Shown piece after piece: positions 13,901 through 25,379 of a stretch of 64,000 nucleotides of DNA (positions are counted from its first letter, which is position 1; each line of letters opens with the position of its first letter). The notes beneath the pieces are model-generated. The model saw only the letters and a list, made by a program, of their open reading frames with translations, was not told where the DNA came from and did not search any database. This DNA is from Ancylostoma caninum (Eukaryota; Nematoda; Chromadorea; Rhabditida; Ancylostomatidae): positions 752,001 to 816,000 of the forward strand of contig JBAJFG010000384.1 in NCBI GenBank assembly GCA_037903475.1. The letters are read 5' to 3'. A program made the position numbers and the translations under genes.

Positions 13901-16900
13901 ACAGCGCTGTAGTCATGTGACCCAACCAGGAGAAGTACATGGCGATTTCGGTGCCGAAGTAGTCGCGGATCTCATCGAGTGGTTGCTCATCTGAAGGGAG
14001 CTGTCATCGTAAACTGAAGGCCTGAACATACACGACACTGTCAGCGCCATACTCACCTACAGAAAGCACCCATTTCTGCTGCAGGTGTTTGAGGAACTCG
14101 GCGCTGTGGAGTGGCAGCACATTTTCAATGAGATTCGTGGAAATCAGTCGCGGCACTGCAAGATTTATGCAGGATTTCAGAAGCTGGAGATGAGAACGGA
14201 GCGGGTGTTCACCTATTGCCATCCCTTCGGGTATCTTCATCTTCTTCGGTGCCACCTGTAGCGTCAGCCCACCGCATGGCGCACGCATCATATCAACCAT
14301 CTGCTTCACTAAATATTCGCTATGCTTCTTCGCAAATTAGTCATGTCAGCTGAACAGCTTTTCAAGTCAACATTTACTCTCGATGCCGCTACAGAAGCCT
14401 GCAGAAATTCAGCTCATGTTTTGTTTCCTTTACAGTTACGCTCACGAAACTTCTGGGCATCCACAGAGCTTGCCAGAAATTCTCACGATTGTTACGATCG
14501 TGATGGGAAGATGTCCTTGCAATTCAATGTTGGCAATCGATAAGCACATCTTCCACCATAGTTATCAATTCCATCTCTGGTTCATTTTATTTCTTCTCAC
14601 ACAGACGACCCACCCCCCTCCACCAGAGACACCTTCAAATGTCAGCAACCTAAAACGTACTTCACTCTACTCGACTTGGTCTCCAAGGTCCGGTCACTGT
14701 TGATGTTTCATTGGAACTGCTCTGATTTCTGTACTTGTACGGCAAATTTGTAGTATAAAAGACGTGGGAATACTATTACTGTAGTATACCAGACGTGGGA
14801 ATACTATTACATAATTAGGGCGGTAAATTGGGAATGCTGGCGGAACTCCTTTCGTTGAGCTTCTGATAATATCTGGAAGAGCGAGTCGAGAGGAATTTCT
14901 CAGCTTACGCATTCCTGGATGTACATCCATTTATAACTTGTTTAAAACTAGCGTCCCTTCGAGGACGCTAGAAAGTGGGGTGGGGCAGCCACTTGGGACA
15001 TGTGCTAACGCTTCACACTTGCCAAATCTCTAGAAAATTGATAGAGAAGCAGAATCAATCTTCCAATGGGACCAAACATGAAGTCCTTCTTATGAGTTGA
15101 GTATGAGAATGAGAAGTTTGTTCTCCATCGTATGGCGTATTCGTGCGTATTCCTCACTTTCGGGCCAACGCAGACGCGTTCTCCATCGGCGGAACTGTAT
15201 CCTGCCGTTCCCCACACTACTGGATAGAGCGAAATCGTATCCGAGTGTTTTCCACACTACTGGGCTGCAGCGGACTTTCCTCCATCGTTGGACCCGTATT
15301 GTGGAGCCATCTTCACTATTAGGCCTGAACCGTATCCTAGTATTCTCCACTTCACTGAGTCACAGCGGACCAATCCTATATTGGCGGACCCGTATCCTGG
15401 TGTTATCCATACTACTGAGCGACGGCGGCCCTTCCTCCATCAGAGCGCCCGCATTCTGGCGCCTTCCTCCCAGGCAGCGCAAGCCGGACACGTTCTCCAG
15501 GGGCGGGTTCGCATCCTGGCATTCTCAACACTATCGGACTAAAATGAACCCGTATCCTGACGTTCTCCACAATTGGGCCACGGCGGGCCTTCTCTCCATC
15601 GGCGGACCCGTATCCTGGCGTTCCCCACAGCACTGGGCCACGGCGGGCCCTTTCTCCATCGGTGGACCCGTATCTCGGCGTTCGCCGCACCATTGGGCCA
15701 CGGCGGGCCCTTTGGCCCCTTATATAGTTGATTGGATATATTAGGGTGGTAAGAAAGTCTTGAGCCGATTTTTACAAAAGTTCCAGAACTTTTGCTTATT
15801 GCGACGTCAGTTCCACGCGAGGTCCCCCTAGCCAAAATCAGTTTTTCCTGCTCTATCAACATCGAAAGGAGTTTCTAGAATACCTAATTATTGGAGATGA
15901 GAGTGGGGTCCTCTACGATTTTAAAACGCACCGTGCCATGTGGTTCCGTCAAGGAGAAGATCGGCCAAATCGCACCCCCACCCAAACATCTGTCTCCTTT
16001 GCACCATCCCGTGCATGCGGGAGAGCCAGCTGTGACGTAATTGCGAGTCCCGAAACGAACGTGTCTGCGTCCATGGAAATCGGCCATTTCGCCCCACAGT
16101 CTGCGCCTCAAGATTGCGGTGTCTATGAGTGCCGCCGCGTATCTCTAGCCGTTCTAGCCCCCTTACGGCGCTTTGTTTAATAGATTTACAAGAATACTGA
16201 CCAAAATTTCGAGATCTCCTTTCTTGTGTTCTACTGCATGAATAAGACGAAACTACAGCAGAGCACTAGCACAGGTCATGTTAAGAATTCAAAGAAAGTT
16301 TACGATGTCATCCGGCTAGATACATGCAACATTCAAGTCCTTGAGGATATTTAATCCTGGAGTAAGCAAGTTTGGAGTCAGAAATGTTGCTTGTTATCGC
16401 CTCATGACTAAGGCTTTGCATCGCGCGTCTACCACTTTTTCTTCTCGACATTGAATTCCATGGCGTAAAAAGTCTAAAAAATGCGACAGAGCCAAAATTC
16501 GCGTGAGCTTCTGATCACGGCTCGGAGGCAACTTGCAAAGAAGCAGTCACTTTTGCGCGGAGAATGGCTAAGGATCAGTGACACTAATGCTATACAAATT
16601 TTAGACAAAGGTGTTGTAGTGAGTGTCATTTTAAGGAAATATTTCATTTCATGCAAAAATGCGCATTTCTAATTTACCACCATTATACATTTCTTCATAT
16701 AGCTTCTATTTGTTTCCTCCGTACCGCTCACTCTCGGCTTCTTCGTTTTTTTTCGGTTTCTTTTTTTTTGCTTCTGTTCTTCATATTAAAGGCAGAGGGC
16801 CACCTCGTTCTGTCTGTTGGATTTACCAACATATCCCAGACCTTCTCATCATGTTGATCCCTGGGATGTACATCAACAGGCACAGAAGCGACGAAATCCC

Positions 16901-17814
16901 TATTTTTGAAAGGCTCGAACTGGATAAAAATTTGGAGCCCGGAGGCGGATCGCTCCAAGCTGTGCTGGCTGCCTGCCACGGCTGCCGCGTCGGTCAACGA
17001 GTCTTGGCGTGTCCAGTTGATAAGATCAACGGCTTCACATGTCAACTCGGGTTGGCAAACTGTTACAGACCCCGTCCTGGAAGACGGGTTTATAGACCAT
17101 TCTGAGACAATTTATTTATACCGTTGAAACCATCGCGCCGAGTAGATGCAGGAACTACGAAAATGAGGTGGACCCCTGCCTTTAAAGACCGCCAGTGTCA
17201 CACCACATTCCCGTATAATCTTGTTTCTTCGCCACGGACCACATCATCAAGAAACAGGCAGTCTTTTCTTTCAACGCACCACACACCAAACTCAATGCAG
17301 AGCATTGGAAACTCACCAATGAGCGCCCGTTCCATATCGGTCAGAAAGGTGTTTCGACCCTCGATGCCAGCAAAGCACTGGGCTTCCTCGAACGAGAACT
17401 CGCGAAGCCCACCTCCAAAGCGACTCTTCACTTGTTTCTTTATATGGCAAAGCTCAGCCCCTTTCAACAAACTAAAATCATTGAAGAATAGGGCGAGCAC
17501 ATAACATCAAAATTTGGGCTGAAAGCACCTCCTGTAATCGGCCGTCAAATAGATCGCGTAGCAGTCTTTGAGGCTGTGGTGGCGCACCTCCACTCGGAGC
17601 TGCGGCTCGTAGGTCTTGATCTGAACCAAAGAGAGAGAGAGGTATACAAGCAACAGTGGTCAAGCAGGGATCAGCTCACAATGTCGACCAACCACGCGAC
17701 CACTTGTCTCATCTCCTCCACTTCTTGGTTCGATCTGAACGTGATGAGCAAATCGCAGTGGGCCGTCGCCTTTGCATACCTTAGATGAGGATTTTGGACG
17801 AAAGAGTCAGCGGT
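4977..17814 (-). CDS. Anoctamin (TMEM16 family, ANO8-like), 20 exons, 5' end missing
   Basis: Anoctamins are ten-helix membrane proteins that act as Ca-activated channels, lipid scramblases or ER-plasma membrane tethers. Exons, 5' to 3': 17814-17680, 17620-17529, 17471-17317, 14308-14213, 14155-14057, 13990-13883, 13509-13433, 12765-12601, 12537-12456, 12396-12309, 12256-12135, 11999-11869, 10970-10873, 10799-10721, 10495-10408, 10354-10269, 10211-10044, 9746-9651, 5778-5644, 5156-4977. Every junction keeps phase, giving at least 759 residues. Hallmarks are [10 protein letters not shown] in the cytosolic N-domain, FSWLGH before helix 1, the block with [29 protein letters not shown], and [13 protein letters not shown] followed by QRPFG. 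The Glu/Asp of EIRVDA, a Ca-binding pair in TMEM16A, are kept; the helix-7 pair is Asp/Glu (DDYLEM). The compact segment before the last helix ([11 protein letters not shown]) resembles ANO8/ANO10 by eye. The start exon was not found. Exon 13's end and exon 14 are least certain. Long introns hold transposons. Confidence 0.93.
5785..6498. other. Anoctamin intron 18, distal part, no gene seen
   Basis: AT-rich intron sequence between the penultimate anoctamin exon and the Harbinger-like left terminus. No open frame or repeat of note was recognised. Confidence 0.45.
7939..8847 (-). pseudogene. PIF/Harbinger DDE transposase (DDE_Tnp_4), C-terminally truncated
   Basis: Two exons (8847-8608 and 8535-7939) join in phase through a 72-base intron with a GTTAGA donor and TTTTAG acceptor. 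The N-terminal exon carries the helix-turn-helix-like region of the family, and exon 2 continues [19 protein letters not shown]. The catalytic triad is visible in exon 2: Asp80 in [10 protein letters not shown], Asp157 in VGDSGF and Glu193 in [12 protein letters not shown] follows immediately after VECAFGR, where related proteins continue with a further helical segment, so the C-terminus is lost and the copy is probably inactive. About 279 residues remain. PIF/Harbinger transposases normally need a partner Myb-like protein; none was recognised nearby. Confidence 0.82.
9065..9260. repeat. Imperfect inverted repeat around GC-rich CGCAGAATCGCGA motifs
   Basis: CCGCAGAATCGCGAC near 9,130 is followed by CGCGATTCTGCAG near 9,205 on the opposite strand, making a stem within the Harbinger-like region. 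Function is unknown. Confidence 0.35.
10985..11460. repeat. 476-bp near-perfect palindrome (foldback MITE) in anoctamin intron 12
   Basis: Two arms of about 215 bases, from 10,985 and ending at 11,460, are inverted copies separated by a loop of roughly 45 bases. The outer ends read ATTTAAAGGCAGCAGGAGC and its complement. The arms create mirror-image open frames on both strands, which are artefacts. It lies between anoctamin exons 12 and 13. Confidence 0.85.
11461..11868. other. Rest of anoctamin intron 12, nothing recognised
   Basis: Intron sequence without recognisable coding or terminal repeats. Confidence 0.4.
12876..12990. mobile_element. MITE remnant, relative of the element at 59.4 kb
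   Basis: TACAGGGCATTCGGAAAGGA at 12,876 is followed by GACCCAGTTGAAAGG and an inverted complement about 35 bases further on, making a stem-loop. The order of blocks (TACAGGG, GGAA, ATTGC-GACCCAGT, GTGCGAA-TGCT) matches the MITE at 59,402-59,564. It lies in anoctamin intron 7. Confidence 0.5.
13544..13793. mobile_element. 250-bp MITE with ~60-bp terminal inverted repeats
   Basis: The left end, beginning CAATGGCGGTGGCCCATC, and the complement of the right end, CAATTGGCGTTGGCCCATC, align for about 60 bases and include a very GC-rich CGCGCCGCGCGCGCC core. It sits in anoctamin intron 6, between exons at 13,509 and 13,883. Confidence 0.75.
14748..14812. repeat. Short tandem duplication in anoctamin intron 3
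   Basis: AGACGTGGGAATACTATTAC occurs twice about 33 bases apart. Confidence 0.6.
15118..15720. repeat. ~60-bp minisatellite, about ten diverged units, in anoctamin intron 3
   Basis: Units of roughly 58-60 bases contain TCCATCGGCGGACCCGTATC, a C-rich block, CACTACTGGGCCACGG and CGGGCCC. Divergence is highest at the left. Because the unit is close to 20 codons, open frames run through the array (for example 215 codons on plus, 15,097-15,744) and are artefacts. The complement of the unit resembles the array at 55.2-55.7 kb. Confidence 0.85.
15740..17316. other. Anoctamin intron 3, repeat-poor remainder
   Basis: Short open frames on both strands (for example around 15,884-16,180 and 16,659-17,105) match no family I recognise. 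No splice-consistent exon was found between anoctamin exons 3 and 4, which join directly in phase (ERALI-V-KQMVD). Confidence 0.4.
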
Positions 17815-18152
17815 CTATGCGAGAATGACATGAACTCAGAGATCCAGCTTCAAATACAAGAAGGCCTTCAGTTTCTCAAGTAAACTCCATGTTTCATCTC
17901 GCAGTATTTTTCCTCGAGTACTGTACGCCTAGCATTGTCTTTTTGTGGGCATAATAAAGTAATCAGCTCATAAAAAGCTACAAGGTTGAGTCGTCAGCAT
18001 GCTGCTCTTTTTCTGATGCGGTTCTAACCTATTCCATGTCGGCGCGGATAACTGTTGTGGGAAGAGCAACCTTCATTTGCCATCGCTGGATGAGCAATTG
18101 TTGGTTAACTGCAGTTGCAACATCATAACACCACACTGTTCTCGTCGAATTA

Positions 18153-18729
18153 CAGGGTGCACCAAGAGTCTTTAGACGAAAACAATCATTCACTAAAACT
18201 AGAGGGTACGAAATTTAGGGAAACTGGTAATATATGTTTGCGATTTATTTGCGAGAATAAATTCTATTCTTGATTGCTAGGACTACTTCTGGTGGTAGCT
18301 GCACGGCTCTGGAGTAGCGAGGTGGCACTGGTGGGCACATAGTTGAATTCGAATTCATCTCGGGCTTCCTCCAAATACTCAAAAAAATCCAAGTTTCTGT
18401 GAGCCCATGAGAAGGCCTCACATTCTATTTTCAAGGGAACAAATTTCCGAGATAGGTGTGGTACCACGATAAGTAACTGTTTATCTCAATTTTTGCTGTG
18501 AAAAAGAGTGCTCTCTTCAGGTGATAATCTCACCATTCTGTGAATCTCAAATTAGGTTGACTAAGATGAGCAAGGAAATAGGTTACCAGCAAAAAAACGC
18601 ATGAAGTTGAGCTAAAGCAGAAGAAGGTAACGATTATAGCGCGATTTCCACATTTGCAGCAACAGGCAGGCTCCATCCTATCATTTCTTCGTAGAAAAAT
18701 GATTGTCGAAAAACTTTTGGCGCACCTTG
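18153..18729. mobile_element. 577-bp Tc1/mariner-type MITE with TA target duplication
   Basis: CAGGGTGCACCAAGAGTCTT begins after TA at 18,151-18,152, and the complement of CAAGGTGCGCCAAAAG ends before TA at 18,730-18,731. Inside, 18,264-18,467 on the minus strand is a 67-codon open frame (ending TRSSPSNQE) that might be a transposase remnant or captured sequence; I do not recognise it. Confidence 0.7.
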
Positions 18730-18734
18730 TATGG

Positions 18735-19548
18735 TCCACGTCTAAAATTCTCCAGGAAAGACTGCGTCTGCCGTACCCCTAAGGGCAGCACCCACGATAA
18801 TCACGATAATCTTCACATCTGAACTCTTGACAGTATCCGAACCTAAGGCATAGTCCCGACAATTCTGCGACGGAAATGCAAATCCTACCTTACGCAATAC
18901 GTATATTACAAGTACAACGCCATTTCAACATTTCAAGCCAGCCTGCTGGCACGAATTGTCCTGCTCTGCAAAAATAGCCTTGGAGCGACAATTGATACTA
19001 ATCAACTGTTTTCGCAAGCAGTCACTCAATTTTTCTATAGAAAGTTTTGTTCGGCGCACCTTTCTCTATTGTTCTCATATCATTGTGGTCTTAATTATCT
19101 GTTTCCTTTCTATTTTTATTTAAGAAGAAATGTTTACCACCATAGCACTCACTTCTTCTTCTTTGCTGTGTATTTGCATTATTTCTTCTTGTCTTCTACC
19201 CTAAGTTTCCGTTTTTTTAAAACAGTAGACACGCCAGTATGACCTTCACTCTCGTTTCTTCCTACTTCCGCTCCTTTTTACTAAAGGAGGCTGCAAATCC
19301 AGGAAAACGCATTTTTCACGATCCACAGAGGAGGCGGGACCCGCGGACGAGTTTCTTTTTGAGCAACTAGTTTGTAAGACGCAGAAGTTCGCAGAGTATC
19401 AAATCGCTGAGTATCATGTTAGATTTCGCTAGCTTAGTGGATAGGAGGGTAATATCCTAACTAGTCTAGACCTTTCGTGGTTTAATTCATTCGTTGTTAA
19501 AGAGCACCAACTGGTCAATCAAAAAAAAAAAGGATTAAAAACAGAATT
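18735..19548. other. Intergenic, no gene recognised
   Basis: AT- and CT-rich sequence with oligo-T runs. The missing first exon of the anoctamin gene could lie in this direction (above 17,814), but no convincing start codon with a donor was identified. Confidence 0.4.
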
Positions 19549-20719
19549 GTGTTACTAGGCCGCCTAGCTGTCATGCAAAAACTAACTCTGGAGGCTAGGC
19601 AGATGAGCGAAAGAGCAGGACAGGACATCCACCATCTGCTATGCTCCACGCGCTTGGCCGGCACCCTACAGACCTACGACAGAGCGATTGAGATCTTCAG
19701 ACGATGGCAAAAAGAACAAGCACACGAAAGGGAAAAGGACGACCTAACAAGCGCAGCGATCTTCCTAGCGGTTAGAAGCCGCTCAGTGGACTCCGGAACC
19801 GTGGCGACCTTTATTTCGGCGTTAGCATGTGAACGGTTCGATAGGAAACCCGAGGAGGCGCAACAATGGGCGGTACTGGATGAAATGGTTAGAGCGAAGA
19901 GGACGATGGAAAGCTCCATGCAACAAAAACTTGCATCCCCTCATGAGGTCGAGAATCTTCTGGCGGAAACAACGTCAACCGACTGGCCAGAATAGAGGAC
20001 CGATAGGATTAAAATCCTTTTAGTGTTGCTATTCTATGGACTTCTGAGGATCTCCGAAGAGCTAAACCTGAAGGAGGACGACGTGAAAGAAGAAAGAAAT
20101 TTCTGGTCATTCAGAATAAGGGTAGGTATTTCCAAGACTACCCGACGTATACAAGCTTTTAGCGGCAATGAACCTTTTTTTTCAGAGATCAAAGTCAGAT
20201 CAAAAAGCCACTGGAGCCTCCATTTTCATTCAAAAGTCCGCATGGTTCGACAACGCTCTCTCGAGAAGCAGGACCAGACCAGCCGGATGCCACCTAATTT
20301 CAAACGACCGCGGAGGCTAATGGTCAGCGAATGCTGCATCGTCGGAAATAAAAAAGTTGTGCCTAGCAGTGGGCATCCGCCCGCTTTCACTTCACTGTTT
20401 CAGACGAGGAGGAGCCACGCACGCGCTTGAAGAAGGAACAGAGACGGCGGCAATCCAACGACGCGGGCGGTGGAGAAATCCCAAGTCGATGAACCCCTAC
20501 GCGAGCGCTTCAGTAGCCGCTCAAGGCGGGTCAGCAAGCATACCCAGCGATCTATGTTCGCAGTGTAGTACCTCATCACCAGCTTTACTCCTTTCTTCCT
20601 ATGTCATTCTGGAATATGCCATACGAGTACTCTTCACGACTGCATTTTCGAGGATTTCCTTACCAACTGGTTATGTTTTATGGTTATGCCGATGGCTACT
20701 TTTTTCTCGGTTATTGTAA
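19549..20719 (+). pseudogene. Tyrosine recombinase (phage-integrase fold), eukaryotic, with one intron and two stops
   Basis: Tyrosine recombinases cut and rejoin DNA through a covalent phosphotyrosine; in animals they come from DIRS/Ngaro/PAT retroelements or Cryptons. The first 149 codons look like the helical core-binding domain (DIHHLLCSTRLAGTLQTYDRA). After a TAG at 19,993 the same frame continues with LLFYGLLRISEELNL, holding the first catalytic Arg. A 64-base intron (20,122-20,185, GTAGGT...TTTCAG) joins in phase to the second half, which has HCFRRGGATHA (HxxR box) and RRGRWRNPKSMNPYA, ending with the likely nucleophile Tyr. A second in-frame TAA is at 20,318-20,320. No reverse transcriptase or RNase H was found beside it, so DIRS membership is unproven. 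The last part of the frame, after about 20,560, is not recognised. Confidence 0.75.
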
Positions 20720-21668
20720 CTCAAATTACTACGTCGCAATACGAGGTCAATCAAACGATCCTCTATTCTCCACGAATACGGCTATCGTCTACCAGTACAC
20801 TTATTTTCAATCTTATCCTACTTTTTATCTCGCTTTTGACGCTTCATCTGGTACTTGCAGTTCTTCGGATTCCATAGCGAATCTTTACATTGTCCATCCC
20901 ATGTTCAATTTTTGTGTTTGTTGACTTTTGCCGTTCGGTTTTATAGTTATTGGATCAGGAAGGTTTCCATTTAGCAGGTCGTTTCCTCCGCTTAGCAAAT
21001 GGTGCGTTCTTTGATAATTTCACTCATTCGTTCTCATGCTGATATGTCACTATGGCGTTACTAGGCAGCATAAAGCCCTATAACAACGCTTCCGAATCGT
21101 GAGAGAGTGAAAAATGCGTTTAGGACGAAAGCCTCGCAAAGCCGAGGAGAGAGTCATAAATTACCCAAATAGCTCAAGAAAATACGTGACGACACGGGCA
21201 TCGTTATCGACTTTTTTTGTCAGACCTGATCAATGCAACTCGACCATCCTCGTCAACCGTAGCAAACCAGAAACATTCAAAAATCATCTTTTCGTGAGTT
21301 ACGAAGAAATTCACCAGTGCACCCGTGCTCATCACAGTCAAAAACTCAAGGCTACGCTAAATTCTCAATAACGAAAATTTTCGTGGGTGCTGCCTTTAAT
21401 ACAAACCAAGGCTTAACGTGCTATTACTTGTTGCCTAGTTACACATTCGCACAGAGAAAGTGCACCGCGTGCACACTCTAGCCCATCCTTTAAGTAGGAA
21501 ATCTGCAAAACCTATTCACTACTGGATTTGGTGAGCTTAATAAGCCAGAACGAACAAGAATGAAGTTTTGGTCGTTCTAGTTTCGACGTTCAAGCACTAG
21601 TCGTTGGAGAGCAGAACAGACATTAAGTTTGGTGGTCCACAAGATGGAGGGAAAACTGGAACTCTCAC

Positions 21669-21762
21669 CTCCACAGATCACTGCTCAGCGCGAATCGCTG
21701 GCCCTCGACGATGCCGTTCTGGATCAAACTGCCGACCCGCATCTTCATCGAGTCCAGCGGAC
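21669..21762 (-). CDS. Orphan exon candidate, unknown product
   Basis: On the minus strand an acceptor (GCACTTCAG) and a strong donor (GAG/GTGAGA) bound 94 bases with one open frame that reads PLDSMKMRVGSLIQNGIVEG and onward to a Leu-Trp. Codon choice is GC-rich, as in the anoctamin exons. It starts with 2 bases and ends with 2 bases of split codons. It cannot join directly to the first known anoctamin exon because the phases clash. No family recognised. The plus strand is also open here, so this remains a suggestion. Confidence 0.3.
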
Positions 21763-24700
21763 CTGAAGTGCAAATTTATCTAACGCGTTCACGACGGTAT
21801 TCGCTTCTTTCCTTTCTTTCCTCTGCCGTCTCACCAAATTTTGTTATTGATGCATTTGCAATGAAGTGCTGTGAACCCATATGGGTGGTTATTAGATGCG
21901 AAGGAGCGCCAATAGGATTTGCAGCAATTTTCTATGCATCTCATGTCAGTGCAACTTAAAGCATTTATTATTACAAAGCTCTAAAACACTGTAGTTGTGC
22001 ATATGTGTTTTTTAAGCGACAAAACGTCAGCTTCAACCTATCTCTGAGATACTAGCCTTTTTCGGAACCTCTAATTCATTCCAACTCCGAAACCTCTAAT
22101 TCATTCCAAAGATGTGCTTAAGACGCCACAAAATATCATGAATCTTCCAAAAGCACACTAATCCGATGGGCGTCGCACTAGGTTCAGCAGCAAGACAAAT
22201 CCTATGGGCCCACCCTGTAGATTACATCGAGACAACAGGCAAGCTCGCCAGGAAATGAGAGAATTCGCGGACAACTCGAAGGAACGGCGAAAGCTCCGAT
22301 TATTGTTGCCGACAAATTCAGAAATTAGGGATGTTGACGTCACTGTGACCTCTCAGGTACATCCTTTTCGCTCACTCAAGATCTTTTTCTAGGAATTTTT
22401 CGGAAAGGATTTCGGGCTGAGAGCTTTCCCATAACATCGGCACCTCTCATGTTCTCGCTTCTGAGTTGACAGTCGCACAGAAAGGGCTGAAAGTACATTG
22501 TTATTCCGGAAGAAGCAAGGAAAAAGTTGTGAATAACGTTCATCTTCGCTATCAGAAGAGTTCTATGACCTAGAAGAATTCGCCAACGTCACACCAAAGC
22601 CTTCATTGTCCAAAAAAGCGTGGAAGTTCAGCCCCGAGTTCTGCGAGTCCAAAAACGAACACAGAGGTTTGAAGTAACTTCAGCTATGAAAGGATGGATC
22701 ACGTAGAGCCCGAGAGCATAACTCACAGAACATTTGGGGCCCACGCTCTGCACTTTTTGGATAGACTCTTCACACTCCGAGGTTTGAAAAAGCACACCGA
22801 GCAGGCACCCTTGTTTTCAGCAGAAAAACTCGGAGCTGCAAAATTCACAAACTCTAAAAACGAGGAAGCGCGAACAAAATCCATCCATTGTGCTCGGAAA
22901 CGTCAAAGCTTGACGATTTTAAGGGGTGCATTAAGGTGACATTTCGGATGATCAGATGTTCCATTTCTTGTCAAAGATGCTCAAGAAGAAATTCCGCAGG
23001 CCCGACGACTGGACAAATCCATGCCGAACAGCTGTCGCAACGCAATGTAATCAGAGAGTGGTTTTGATGAAGCAAAAAGACCATGAGATAATTCAAAATT
23101 TTTGTGTGTAAATCGATTAGAAAAGGAACTAAATGTGGCAAGCCATGCTATCGTTTTCTCAGCAGAAATGATCATCTTGAGTGACTGGAAGCTCATATGC
23201 TGGCCCGTATCGCTTCATTTTGTTTGTGTGAGGAACATGTGTTGGACATGCACACGCAGTGAAGAGTGAGAGAAGAAGATAAGACTCGGCGTAAAGAGCA
23301 CGACTGGAGTAGATGAAATTCTCAGAGAAACGAGCAATTGCCTTTACAAGAAGGTTATGGGGAAAAGCTACGCATTAGATTGGTGGACAAATGCAGAAAG
23401 TTTTTTCTCGCCATTTCTTCGCTCGCTGCTTGGCTTTTCATACAGAATTATTATTTGATAAAAATGCTGCAAGATAATCATATCCTTCACGGTATCTGCA
23501 CAACGATGAGAATGTATGAATCGCAAAATAGCCATTCAGAAATCATAGCGGTGCTTTCGAAGAAGGAACAGTCAGGGAATACCAACGTCGATTCTGATGA
23601 TGTGAGCTTGGATAACAAGTCAGCAGAGGTGGTCCATCAGATTCTGACAATCAGCTCCTTCCCACAGCGATGGACTACGATGGGAACCTTATTATTTGGA
23701 TGTTGGTGACGAAATTCAACGTTTCCCCAAATTCCCAATGCCTCTCGGCTCAAAAAGCTCACTCAGTGAATTGAGGAGATTTGCTGGATGAAATTCAGGT
23801 TCTACTATGTATCATCGGCGAAAGAGTTGAAAGTTCTGCATATCTTCGCGAGATAAAAGGCTTGGAAGTTATTTAAAAATTCATGTACCAGCCTCACGCC
23901 TTACTTTTTACGTGTGGAGCGACGAAGATGTCAAAGGTTCCCGCATTCTTATTAATGAAGTCTCCGATGAGAGCCGAAGGTTGAAAGATGTTCCAAAAAT
24001 GCGAGTCATCTACGTGGAAACTGTGAAGATGAACTCGACTAATGCAATGTAAGATAAATCGGGGATAAACAAGTGAGTGGGAACAGAATCCAAAATGTAA
24101 AATCTAACGATTCGTATGGGACTACCTTCTCCGAGAAATTTCTTCCGCTTTCGAGCTTTAGTGTAAGATGAACTGAAGTCAGGTTTGGCTTCAACCATGG
24201 TAATGAACATCATCATTAACTTAGGAGAAAAGCTAGATGGTTGAGAACTTCAAAATGTTGGACAAACCTATGCCTGTTGGTACGAGCATGGATAAACTGA
24301 ATGTATGTAGGTAAACCTTTTCAATCTAGTAAAGGGTTTCCTGGTAATTGATCGCTGCATTCGTTATCATGTAACACAAAAACCTGCGGAATAATGCGAC
24401 AATTGCTGGGTAGCACGTAGCAGAAAGAGTGGGAACAGCTAGAGTGGCGACAAAATTTGTTCAAAAAAAAGTGCAAAATCTCTGCCTTGCCTGGATCTGA
24501 ACCCGTTGAACTAAGAGCATAAGAAAGTACCCCAATGGCTCAAATTTGTGTTTTAGCTGCCAATACAGTCGAAAAACACTCTGGACCTACTCACTTTACG
24601 ACGCACCTCAATCAAAGAGAGATCTCCGAACAACTCCAGCAGTGGCTGCCCTTACACGGCATTGTCGATGCTCGTATTAGCGGAGTGAATGAGTGAAAAT

Positions 24701-25229
24701 CGATATCTGGACGCCTCATGCCATCTGTTGGAAATCCATGTGTGGTTCGAGCAAGCTTTGCCACTCTAATTCTTGCTCTGCTATGGAAGCCGTCACAATT
24801 AGCTTTTTTGGGAAAATTCGTAGTGCACTTCTACGTTGTTTCACGCTAAGCTCACACCCCTTGCTCCCACAGCCCTTCTCTCAAAGGACAAATGTACAAA
24901 CTCAGTTCGTTTTTGTGCGCCTCCGAGTCAGACAGGTCTGACGAGCTGTCATAGCACGACTGCTCTCTACGTAATATCGTCTGTGGCCTGCTTGCACAGC
25001 TTCGACTTCGTTTCCGAGTGAGGAGTATCCGGTGTTCTGCCATACTTCCTCTCTGTCGATGCTGCTCTCCAGACCAGAGCAGCACCTCTTGATGCGCTTA
25101 AAACGTACACAGTGTGAGTTATTCATTCAGTGACAGGGGAAGTTTGGTGAGAAAAAAAAGAAACCGGCATCAGTGCAATAGAGAAGGAAAAAAATGAAGA
25201 AATTGCTGTCACAACGTGACTGCTCGTAG

Positions 25230-25379
25230 TTTTCGGACGGAGGGTTGCTCGTCCAGCAGGAAGGAGCAGGTGACGTGTTCATCGAACTCTCACGTGTTCT
25301 TCTCCCCACACCGGAAGTCCGTGTTATGGTGTCTCAGCAGCGACAGGATGTGGGTAATCATATGGGAATGTGTAAACCG
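25230..25379 (+). CDS. Orphan exon candidate, unknown product
   Basis: Fifty codons follow a TCGTAG acceptor and read smoothly (GDVFIELSRVLLPTPEVRVM), ending at a possible but weak donor CCG/GTTGCC. The composition is protein-like and free of repeats, yet I recognise no family and found no matching flanking exon. The frame continues open past the proposed donor to 25,505. Confidence 0.25.

Noticed and set aside
15097..15744. 215-codon plus-strand frame with repeating WTR/GGP-like segments
   Set aside because: It is the reading of the 60-bp minisatellite; unit length divisible by three keeps the frame open.
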